In this document: positions 25,984 through 32,747 of the stretch, piece after piece
Position numbering within the stretch: the stretch's first letter is position 1
Layout of the letters: the number at the start of each line of letters is the position of its first letter
NCBI GenBank assembly: GCA_022360875.1
Contig: JAKSBZ010000059.1
Location: 1 to 42,759, forward strand
DNA: 42,759 bases
Source: Cytophagales bacterium
GTDB taxonomy: Bacteria; Bacteroidota; Bacteroidia; Cytophagales; Cyclobacteriaceae
Direction: 5' to 3'
Notes under the pieces: model-generated
Database searches by the model: none
What the model saw: only the letters and a program-made list of their open reading frames with translations
What the model was told of the DNA's origin: nothing
Translations under genes and position numbers: made by a program

Positions 25984-26745
25984 ATGAGTAACTACTTTTT
26001 GAATAATTTGCCGGAACGCACCAAAAAACCACGTCAGTCAGGTTTTACGATGGCAATGGACAAAGGAATGAGCGCAAGAGAAGTCGAAGATTTTTTGAGC
26101 ATCTCTGCAGACTATGTCGACATCATCAAGCTTGGATTCGGCACATCCTACGTAACTCCCAACCTGGAAAAAAAACTGGAAATATACAGAGAAGCAGGCA
26201 TCCCCTACTATTTCGGAGGCACGCTGTTCGAAGCTTTTGTAATCCGAAACCAGTTTGACGATTACCGCCGCTTGCTTGACCGTTTCCATGTGGAATACGC
26301 CGAAGTTTCAGACGGATCTATAGAAATGCAACACGACATCAAATGCGAATACATCCGCAAGATGTCCGAAAACTTCACCGTCCTTTCGGAAGTAGGTTCG
26401 AAAGATGCGGAAAAAATCATCCCGCCTTACAAATGGATCCGGCAAATGCAGGCCGAGCTTGACGCCGGCGCCTGGAAGGTAATCGGAGAAGCGCGCGAAG
26501 GCGGCAACGTAGGCCTTTTCCGCTCGTCAGGCGAAGTGCGCTCGGGACTTGTTGAGGAAATCCTGACAAAAATTCCTTTTGAAAAAATTATCTGGGAAGC
26601 GCCGCAAAAAACACAGCAGGTTTGGTTCATCAAACTGCTTGGCGCCAATGTAAACCTCGGCAACATCGCACCGAACGAAGTCATTCCACTGGAAACGCTG
26701 CGAATCGGCCTGAGAGGAGACACATTCTTCGATTTCATCAAGTAA
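25984..26745 (+). CDS. Phosphosulfolactate synthase-like protein (ComA family)
   Basis: 253 residues, the normal length. Family landmarks are KPRQSGFTMAMDKGMSAREV near the start, a YVDIIKLGFGTSYV strand, GIPYYFGGTLFEAFV, VSDGSIEMQ, VLSEVGSKD, VIGEAREGGNVGLF and FEKIIWEAPQKTQQVWFI. In archaea ComA adds sulfite to phosphoenolpyruvate to start coenzyme M synthesis. Bacteria with this homologue mostly lack coenzyme M. In Bacteroidota a link to cysteate and sulfonolipid synthesis is a reasonable but unproven idea. It follows the TPR gene closely, has a purine-rich leader, and ends in a strong terminator. No ComB or ComC homologue is next to it. Confidence 0.9.
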   Translation: MSNYFLNNLPERTKKPRQSGFTMAMDKGMSAREVEDFLSISADYVDIIKLGFGTSYVTPNLEKKLEIYREAGIPYYFGGTLFEAFVIRNQFDDYRRLLDRFHVEYAEVSDGSIEMQHDIKCEYIRKMSENFTVLSEVGSKDAEKIIPPYKWIRQMQAELDAGAWKVIGEAREGGNVGLFRSSGEVRSGLVEEILTKIPFEKIIWEAPQKTQQVWFIKLLGANVNLGNIAPNEVIPLETLRIGLRGDTFFDFIK

Positions 26746-26791
26746 AAACAAAGCGAAGATTTTCCAAAAGTTTTTTATTTCAGTTATTTTT

Positions 26792-26831
26792 AAAAACAGG
26801 AGACGGGCCTTTGCTTGTCTCCTGTTTTTTT
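26792..26831 (+). terminator. Terminator after the ComA-like gene
   Basis: A 13-bp perfect stem (26792-26804 with 26817-26829) around a 12-base loop ends in seven T residues. It separates the ComA-like gene from the DUF368/aroE unit. Confidence 0.9.
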
Positions 26832-26903
26832 GGCCTTATTAAAATTTAAAACCATTCAACGCCAGCAGGCGCTTCATATTTTTAATCCATATTAAAAAAC
26901 CCC

Positions 26904-27842
26904 ATGAACCCGGTGAAAAATTATATTTTACTCTTTCTCAAAGGAATTGCCATGGGCAGCGCCGATGCTGTTCCCGGCGTGTCCGGAGGCACCATTGCAT
27001 TGCTCACGGGCATTTACGAACGTCTCCTTGGCGCTATCCAGTCCATAAGCCCCGCAACACTCCGATTGCTGCTGCAAGGCAAATTCAGAAAATTCTGGAA
27101 AAAAGTAGACGGTACGTTCCTAATTGTGCTGCTCACAGGCATCGCCCTCAGTCTTCTTAGCTTCGCGCGGCTCATTACAAAACTGCTAATCAGCCATCCC
27201 ATCCATATCTGGTCATTTTTCTTCGGGCTTATCCTGATCAGCTCGTACCTTGTAGGCAAGCGCATCAAGCACTGGAATATACTTACCATTTTAACTCTTG
27301 GCGCAGGCGCAGCCATAGCCTACGGCATTACGGTGCTGACTCCCGCCCAAACTCCCGAAGCCGGATGGTTCATCTTTCTGTCGGGAGCCATAGCCGTTTG
27401 CGCAATGATTCTCCCGGGCATTTCCGGCAGTTTCATCCTTTTGATGCTCGGCAAATACCATTTCATGATGGAAGCGCTCAAAGCCTTTGACCTCAAATTC
27501 ATATTGATTTTCATGGCGGGCGCCGTGACAGGCTTGCTGTCATTCTCCCGGCTCATCCACTGGATGCTCAAGCACTTTCACGACCTAACCATAGGGCTGC
27601 TTACGGGCTTTATGATCGGCTCGCTGAACAAAGTGTGGCCATGGAAAGAAGTGCTGGCCACCCGCATCAACAGCAAGGGCCTGGAAGTTCCTCTGCTGGA
27701 AAAAAGCGTTCTCCCTCAGCAATACGAAGCGCTTTACCAAAAAGAGACTTTTCTTGTTCCGGGCATTTGCATAGCGCTGCTGGCCATTGCCGCAGTATAC
27801 GGAATCGAATTCTGGGCAAACAAAAAGCAAAAAACAGCATGA
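26904..27842 (+). CDS. DUF368 membrane protein, putative undecaprenyl-phosphate translocase (PopT-like)
   Basis: 312 residues, with about 8 hydrophobic helices. The signature GIAMGSADAVPGVSGGTIAL (about 14-33) and the second copy of the same theme, CAMILPGISGSFILLMLGKY (about 165-184), mark the inverted-repeat DUF368 family. Some DUF368 members (PopT) are reported to return the carrier lipid undecaprenyl phosphate to the inner leaflet for cell-wall synthesis. That role is transferred here by family membership only. The stop overlaps the aroE start as ATGA, so the two are translated together. Confidence 0.93.
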   Translation: MNPVKNYILLFLKGIAMGSADAVPGVSGGTIALLTGIYERLLGAIQSISPATLRLLLQGKFRKFWKKVDGTFLIVLLTGIALSLLSFARLITKLLISHPIHIWSFFFGLILISSYLVGKRIKHWNILTILTLGAGAAIAYGITVLTPAQTPEAGWFIFLSGAIAVCAMILPGISGSFILLMLGKYHFMMEALKAFDLKFILIFMAGAVTGLLSFSRLIHWMLKHFHDLTIGLLTGFMIGSLNKVWPWKEVLATRINSKGLEVPLLEKSVLPQQYEALYQKETFLVPGICIALLAIAAVYGIEFWANKKQKTA

Positions 27843-28609
27843 GAAAATTCGGACTGATAGGAAAAAAACTGGGGCACTCATTTTCCAAAAAATATTTTTC
27901 GGAAAAATTCGAAAACGAAAACATCCACGGATGTGCCTACGAGCTCTATGAGCTTCCAGACATAAAAAGGCTTAAAAAACTCCTCCTGGACCATCCCGCT
28001 CTTGAAGGACTGAACGTCACTATTCCCTACAAAGAAGAAGTGCTGCCATTCCTGGATGAAATCGACGAAAAAGCCCGCCGCATCGGAGCCGTCAATGTCG
28101 TCCGAAAGCTTGCAAACGGCACGCTCAAAGGATACAATTCTGACTATTACGGTTTTCGGCGCTCGCTTGAAAACTGGCTCGGGGAACGACGCCCCGGAAA
28201 AGCGCTGATTTTGGGCACCGGGGGCGCTTCCAAAGCCGTCTGCGTTGCGCTTGAAGACATGGACATCGCCGTGCAGTTTGTAAGCCGGAAGGCCAGTGAA
28301 ACATGTCTCACCTACGAGCAGCTGAAGGAATCTGAAGACATTTTCAAACAGCACCGGCTGATCGTCAACACCACGCCGCTGGGCATGCATCCGCATTTGG
28401 ATTCGTTTCCCGATCTGCCCTACGAGTGGATTAACGAACACTTTTTTATGTACGATCTGGTATACAATCCGGAAACAACAGCTTTTATGAAAAAAGGCGC
28501 CAAACAGGGAGCCTGCGCAAAAAACGGACTGGAAATGCTGGTTTTGCAGGCCGAAAAGTCGTGGGAAATATGGAACGACGCTAGCGGTTTTTTGTCCAAG
28601 CCAGAATGA
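27839..28609 (+). CDS. aroE: Shikimate dehydrogenase
   Basis: 256 residues from the ATG that overlaps the DUF368 stop. An upstream-extended frame exists but lies inside the DUF368 gene. Substrate-domain motifs are LIGKKLGHSFSK and NVTIPYKEE with catalytic Lys65. Asp102 in YNSDYYGF is the partner residue. The cofactor domain has LGTGGASKAV (the glycine-rich loop), followed by VNTTPLGMHP. The C-terminal NGLEMLVLQAEKSWEIW is typical. The enzyme reduces 3-dehydroshikimate to shikimate with NADPH in aromatic amino-acid synthesis. Its last 29 bp overlap the small membrane-protein gene on the other strand. Confidence 0.96.
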   Translation: MRKFGLIGKKLGHSFSKKYFSEKFENENIHGCAYELYELPDIKRLKKLLLDHPALEGLNVTIPYKEEVLPFLDEIDEKARRIGAVNVVRKLANGTLKGYNSDYYGFRRSLENWLGERRPGKALILGTGGASKAVCVALEDMDIAVQFVSRKASETCLTYEQLKESEDIFKQHRLIVNTTPLGMHPHLDSFPDLPYEWINEHFFMYDLVYNPETTAFMKKGAKQGACAKNGLEMLVLQAEKSWEIWNDASGFLSKPE

Positions 28610-28793
28610 AAGCCGCGCAAAAGGAAATGACGAGAAGATTAGGATGCCAGATCCACTCCTCGCGCATCCACCGGGGATCTTCTGATCCGCTCACCCATGC
28701 CCGAAATGCATTCCAGTTGAGCACCAACAGAAGACACAGAAGGATAATTGCGGCGTTTAAGACAAAGCGCCGCAAAAACAGCTTGATTTTCAT
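28581..28793 (-). CDS. Small two-helix membrane protein, hypothetical
   Basis: 70 residues with two hydrophobic helices (about 10-27 and 51-65) separated by a charged, Trp-rich loop (PRWMREEWIWHP). The basic N-terminus KIKLFLRRF predicts the amino end in the cytoplasm. It overlaps the end of aroE by 29 bp on the opposite strand, which is common for compact convergent genes. I do not recognise the family. The start is the only ATG that keeps the first helix intact. Confidence 0.6.
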   Translation of the reverse strand: MKIKLFLRRFVLNAAIILLCLLLVLNWNAFRAWVSGSEDPRWMREEWIWHPNLLVISFCAAFILAWTKNR

Positions 28794-29055
28794 CCGTAGT
28801 TAATGTTTTCTTATAGCCAAATGGAACATCCATAATAATCTTGCTTCTTTTGGATTAAAAGACCGATTGTTATGAATGTTTCATAGAAAAAAGTAAGAAT
28901 TAAATATGTATTTTCCTAAATATTGCTATTGCAAGATTCCAGCTTATATGCATCGAGCCAGAGGCTAGTTTGAAAAGAATCCATAGAACTTTCTTTAAAA
29001 AATCGTAATTTGTCCGCCGGTTTATTTTGGCTTTTATCCCTTATCTTTTAGATAC

Positions 29056-30798
29056 ATGAAGAGATTTGCACTTCTTTTTTTACTAATCGCTGGCCCGCTT
29101 GCCGGTTTTGCGCAAAACAATACCGACAGCGCTTTTATCAAGGCCAAACAGCTCATGCAAAACAAGCAATTCGCTTTGGCCCTGGACGCCTTCCGTCCGC
29201 TGACAAGTCCGCAAACCAACAGCTTTCCGCAAGCGCCCTACGCATGCTATTACTATGCATACTGCGCATACCAAACAGGTAACCTGCCGCTTGCCAAAGA
29301 CATGTTCCTTCAGATTAAAAGTCGATTTCCGCGCTGGAATAAAAAAGACGATGTCAACCTTTGGCTGGCTGAGCTCTACTTCAAAAACAGACAACCAAAC
29401 GAGGCGCTTAGTCTGGCCAGGGAAATCCGGAATCCGCAGATAAAAAAGCAGCTTGAATCGCTGCTCGTGGTTGCCTTTGACAGCGCTTCGGTAAAAAACA
29501 CCCTTAAAGCCCTCAACAAGGTTCCTTCAAGAGCGCTTGCACAACTCGCCGCCGACAAACTGCAGGCGTTGCCGCTCAATCAGAAAAAATTCAAAGAACT
29601 TGACAGGCTTGTCAAAGACTTTAAACTTGACAACTCCCGATACCACCTGCCCGACAGCGCCGAAGTCTTCAAAAAAAGGTACCGGGTGGCTGTACTGCTG
29701 CCTTTTCTGTATTTGCAAGACTCAGCCGCCATGCACTCGCGTCCCAAAAACCTGGTGTACGACCTTTACGAAGGCATGCGCGCCGCGCAAAAAGCCCTGG
29801 CCGAGGAAAACATAGAAATCGAACTTTTAGCCTACGACACAAAGCGAAATGCGGACACTACGCTCATAATCCTGGAAAAAGACCAGCTCCAGCAAGCCGA
29901 CCTAATCGTGGGACCGCTCTATCCGGAACCAACCCGTCTGACTGAAAAATTTGCCCGGCAATATCAGATCAACTGGTTCAGTCCGCTGTCGAACAACGGC
30001 ATGCTCGTTCAGGAAAACCGCTTTGCACATCTGTTTATGCCTTCTAGTGAAAATCTGGCAAAAAACGCTGCCGAATTCATCAACAAGAAGAATCTGGAAA
30101 ACAAACAGACATTCATCTTTTACGGCTCCAAGCCGATGGATTCCGTCAATGCTTATACTTACAAAAAACAGGTAGAAGACTCCGGCTACCAGGTTGTCCT
30201 GACAGAGAAATTCACGAAAGAAACTTCCCGGAGGATCAACGAAATACTGACAGAAACCGTTGAAGTGCCCACTGACTCGCTTGACGAATTCGGCGACCCG
30301 ATCATGCAGGACTCGCTGCTCCTGCAGCCCGACAGCATCGGCCATATTTACATTGCCTCGGAAGACAACCTGATTGCGTCCAACGCCATTACAGGCATTG
30401 ACAGCCGCCCGGATACTATCGTGCTTGTAGGCAGCGGCAAATGGCTTTACAACCCTTCCATAGGCCTAAAAACTTTGGAAAAAAATGCCGTGTACCTGGC
30501 CGCGCCAACTTATGTAGATTACGAAAGCGCAAGCTTCCAGGCTTATGCCTCTCTGTATGAACAGCAGACTTTTCAGTCACCGAACAACCGCTTTGCCATC
30601 ATCGGTTACGACCTGCTGTATATGACAGGCAAACTGCTGCATAATAAAGGCCGCCGATTCATGTCGGAAAGCGAAGGCGAATTCATTTACGAACCGCTAT
30701 TTCAGGGCTACCAGGCCGATTCCACCCGCAGCAATGCTTATGTTCCTATCATTGAGATAGAAAATGCGAAAGTCCGGATACTTAATCCCAAAAAATAA
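29056..30798 (+). CDS. TPR plus type I periplasmic-binding-fold protein (LpoA-like architecture)
   Basis: 580 residues. A signal peptide ends at AGFAQ, with no lipobox. Residues about 25-185 form TPR-like helical repeats (KQLMQNKQFALALDAFRPL, CYYYAYCAYQTGNLPLAKD). From about 210 a periplasmic-binding-protein type I fold follows, with YRVAVLLPFLY, LVYDLYEGMRAAQKALAEEN, ADLIVGPLYPEPTR and FAIIGYDLLYM. The same order of domains is found in LpoA, the activator of penicillin-binding protein 1A in gammaproteobacteria. That suggests a role in peptidoglycan synthesis, but equally it could bind a small ligand. It is probably transcribed alone. Confidence 0.85.
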   Translation: MKRFALLFLLIAGPLAGFAQNNTDSAFIKAKQLMQNKQFALALDAFRPLTSPQTNSFPQAPYACYYYAYCAYQTGNLPLAKDMFLQIKSRFPRWNKKDDVNLWLAELYFKNRQPNEALSLAREIRNPQIKKQLESLLVVAFDSASVKNTLKALNKVPSRALAQLAADKLQALPLNQKKFKELDRLVKDFKLDNSRYHLPDSAEVFKKRYRVAVLLPFLYLQDSAAMHSRPKNLVYDLYEGMRAAQKALAEENIEIELLAYDTKRNADTTLIILEKDQLQQADLIVGPLYPEPTRLTEKFARQYQINWFSPLSNNGMLVQENRFAHLFMPSSENLAKNAAEFINKKNLENKQTFIFYGSKPMDSVNAYTYKKQVEDSGYQVVLTEKFTKETSRRINEILTETVEVPTDSLDEFGDPIMQDSLLLQPDSIGHIYIASEDNLIASNAITGIDSRPDTIVLVGSGKWLYNPSIGLKTLEKNAVYLAAPTYVDYESASFQAYASLYEQQTFQSPNNRFAIIGYDLLYMTGKLLHNKGRRFMSESEGEFIYEPLFQGYQADSTRSNAYVPIIEIENAKVRILNPKK

Positions 30799-30804
30799 CA
30801 CCAG

Positions 30805-30836
30805 TCCTAAACTGAATATTGCATTCCTAAACTGAA
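30805..30836. repeat. 12-bp direct repeat upstream of hemL
   Basis: TCCTAAACTGAA occurs twice (30805-30816 and 30825-30836) with a 20-bp period, about two helical turns, 79-110 bp before hemL. This could be a tandem operator, or part of the tail of the previous gene's transcript. Confidence 0.45.
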
Positions 30837-30914
30837 GCAGGAACACAACTTAAATGAAGTTAAACACGCCTGAGCTGCTTGGCATAGCGGCACTGGCATC
30901 AATACATACAGCAC

Positions 30915-32207
30915 ATGGCTACAAAAGAAAACAGCATCCGGCTTTTCCAAGAAGCCCAAAAGCACATACCTGGCGGCGTTAACTCTCCGGTCCGCGCATT
31001 TAAAGCAGTCGGCGGAGATCCGATTTTCATGAAAGAAGCCAAAGGCGCCTTCATGACCGATGTGGACGGCAACAAATACCTTGACCTGATCAACTCATGG
31101 GGGCCTATGATTCTCGGCCACTGCCATCCGGACATCGAAGGAGCAGTGAAGGAAGCCGTACCCCGCTCGCTCTCGTTTGGAACGCCGTCTCCCGCGGAGG
31201 TTGACATCGCCACGCTGATCTGCCAAATGAAGCCGGGAATACAAAAAGTGCGCATGGTGAACTCAGGCACCGAAGCCACCATGTCTGCCATCCGGCTTGC
31301 CAGAGGCTACACCGGACGCGACAAAATCATCAAGTTCGAAGGATGCTACCACGGCCACGGCGACTCTTTCCTGATTGCCGCCGGAAGCGGCGCAACCACG
31401 CTGGGTGCTCCCAACAGCCCGGGCGTTACGCAGGGAACGGCCAACGACACGCTGACTGCTCCGTACAACGATCTGCAGGCGGTGAAAGAACTCGTCCAGG
31501 CCAACCCTGAGAGCATAGCAGCCATCATCATTGAACCGATTGCCGGAAATATGGGCTGTGTGCTGCCTGAAGAAGGTTTTCTGGAAGGACTGCGCACGAT
31601 CTGCGACCAGGAAAACATCGTGTTCATCTTCGATGAAGTGATGACCGGATTCCGGCTGGCCAAAGGCGGCGCACAGGAGCGTCTGGGCATAACGCCAGAT
31701 CTTACTACCCTGGGAAAAATCATCGGCGGCGGCATGCCGGTGGGCGCTTACGGAGGAAAAAGAGAAATCATGGATTACGTGTCGCCGCAGGGACCGGTAT
31801 ACCAGGCGGGAACGCTGTCGGGCAACCCGATATCGATGGCCGCCGGTTTTGCCATGCTTTCCTTCCTGAACGACGAACCGGAAGTATACCGACACATTGA
31901 CACGCTCACCCAGCACATTGCGGAAGGCACCAGAAAAAATCTCAAGACGCTGAATCTGCCGTACACCACCAACGAAATCGGTTCGATGCACAGCCTTTTC
32001 TTCACGGACAGAAAAGTGCGCAATTTCGAAGACGCCAAGAGCTGCGACACCGCTCTTTTCGGCAGGTACTTCAATGAAATGCTGAACCGCGGCATTTACC
32101 TGCCGCCGTCGCAGTTCGAGACTTATTTCATCTCCAACGCCCTGACCGAAGAGCTTGTAGAAAAATTTCTGAAAGCAAGCTTCGAATCGCTGAAGGCCAT
32201 TCACTAA
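30915..32207 (+). CDS. hemL: Glutamate-1-semialdehyde 2,1-aminomutase
   Basis: 430 residues, standard for HemL. Conserved segments are the N-terminal HIPGGVNSPVRAF, LINSWGPMILGHCHP, KVRMVNSGTEATMSAIRLAR, IKFEGCYHGHGDSFL, FIFDEVMTGFR, and the pyridoxal-phosphate lysine Lys268 in TLGKIIGGGMPVGAYGG. The enzyme moves the amino group of glutamate 1-semialdehyde to form 5-aminolevulinate, the first committed precursor of haem by the C5 pathway. It is flanked by a direct repeat upstream and a good terminator downstream, so it is likely a single-gene transcript. Confidence 0.97.
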   Translation: MATKENSIRLFQEAQKHIPGGVNSPVRAFKAVGGDPIFMKEAKGAFMTDVDGNKYLDLINSWGPMILGHCHPDIEGAVKEAVPRSLSFGTPSPAEVDIATLICQMKPGIQKVRMVNSGTEATMSAIRLARGYTGRDKIIKFEGCYHGHGDSFLIAAGSGATTLGAPNSPGVTQGTANDTLTAPYNDLQAVKELVQANPESIAAIIIEPIAGNMGCVLPEEGFLEGLRTICDQENIVFIFDEVMTGFRLAKGGAQERLGITPDLTTLGKIIGGGMPVGAYGGKREIMDYVSPQGPVYQAGTLSGNPISMAAGFAMLSFLNDEPEVYRHIDTLTQHIAEGTRKNLKTLNLPYTTNEIGSMHSLFFTDRKVRNFEDAKSCDTALFGRYFNEMLNRGIYLPPSQFETYFISNALTEELVEKFLKASFESLKAIH

Positions 32208-32229
32208 AAAATATTATCCCAACCCAAAA

Positions 32230-32262
32230 CCCCTTCGATTTTTCGGAGGGGTCTTGTTTTTC
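32230..32262 (+). terminator. Terminator of hemL
   Basis: A 9-bp stem with one G-U pair (32230-32238 with 32243-32251) around TTTT is followed by TCTTGTTTTTC, 22 bp after the hemL stop. Confidence 0.85.
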
Positions 32263-32405
32263 TAACCTTATACAGCCAGAAACATCTTCAGTGGCATTTT
32301 CGGCAGCCTGTTTTCCTTTCCGGCCCTTTACCGCCAGCATCCCATGAAGCAAATGAGAAAATACCAGGGCATCAGCTCGGCGCTGTAAAACAACGGCTGC
32401 TTAAC

Positions 32406-32570
32406 ATGTTATTCACTGCGCACGACGGACAGTTTGACAACGTGGAAGGTTTTCTGCGTTCCAATGAATTCGATGAAGTAATCTGCGAAAAAAACTATCC
32501 CGCCAATGAAGTAAAGTCAACACCGGGCGTTCCCGACGACTACATGTCCCGGTTTTCCTGCCGATTATGA
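32406..32570 (+). CDS. Small hypothetical ORF or gene remnant, 54 residues
   Basis: The ATG at 32406 opens a 54-residue frame containing AHDGQFDNVEGFLRSNEFDE and ending in a TGA that overlaps the next start as ATGA. It has no signal peptide or membrane helix and is fairly acidic. I do not recognise it. The frame is open further upstream without a start codon, which suggests the remains of a longer protein. The ATGA junction is the best hint of real translation. Confidence 0.3.
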   Translation: MLFTAHDGQFDNVEGFLRSNEFDEVICEKNYPANEVKSTPGVPDDYMSRFSCRL

Positions 32571-32698
32571 AAAAAAATCACTACAAAGATCAAAAGGAAA
32601 AAGCAGAAAAAATGGACTGCCATGTCCGTTCTCAGATGCAGACATTCCAGCACATGATCAATAAAAAACTGCTCAACGTCTCAGCCCAAAGCAAATAA
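32567..32698 (+). CDS. Small hypothetical lysine-rich ORF, 43 residues
   Basis: 43 residues, strongly basic and helical (KKNHYKDQKEKAEKMDCHV), with a start that overlaps the previous stop by four bases. No family is recognised. It is too short to judge coding potential by eye. Confidence 0.3.
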   Translation: MKKNHYKDQKEKAEKMDCHVRSQMQTFQHMINKKLLNVSAQSK

Positions 32699-32708
32699 CA
32701 TTTTTTTT

Positions 32709-32734
32709 GCCCCCGAAACTCAATTCCCGGGAGC
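32709..32734 (+). terminator. Hairpin in the gap before the carboxylase 3' end
   Basis: GCCCCCG (32709-32715) pairs with CGGGAGC (32728-32734, one G-T pair) around 12 bases, just 3' of the convergent carboxylase gene end. The T-run lies before rather than after it on the + strand, so termination activity is uncertain. Confidence 0.35.
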
Positions 32735-32747
32735 ATTTGCCCTCTCC

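Larger units (their letters stand above)
32208..32747. other. 540-bp gap between hemL and the carboxylase gene
   Basis: After the hemL terminator the gap holds two tiny overlapping ORFs (32406-32570 and 32567-32698) and a hairpin. The hemL reading frame stays open from its stop codon to 32570 (120 codons) but has no ATG before 32406. The gap may therefore be a decayed gene whose start is lost. No promoter was recognised. Confidence 0.5.

Noticed and set aside
31263-32204. 313-codon minus-strand ORF opposite hemL
   Set aside because: Shadow frame of a well-supported gene, with no domain or signal peptide.
32128-32352. 74-codon minus-strand ORF across the hemL end
   Set aside because: It runs through the hemL terminator stem and coding end; no support for translation.
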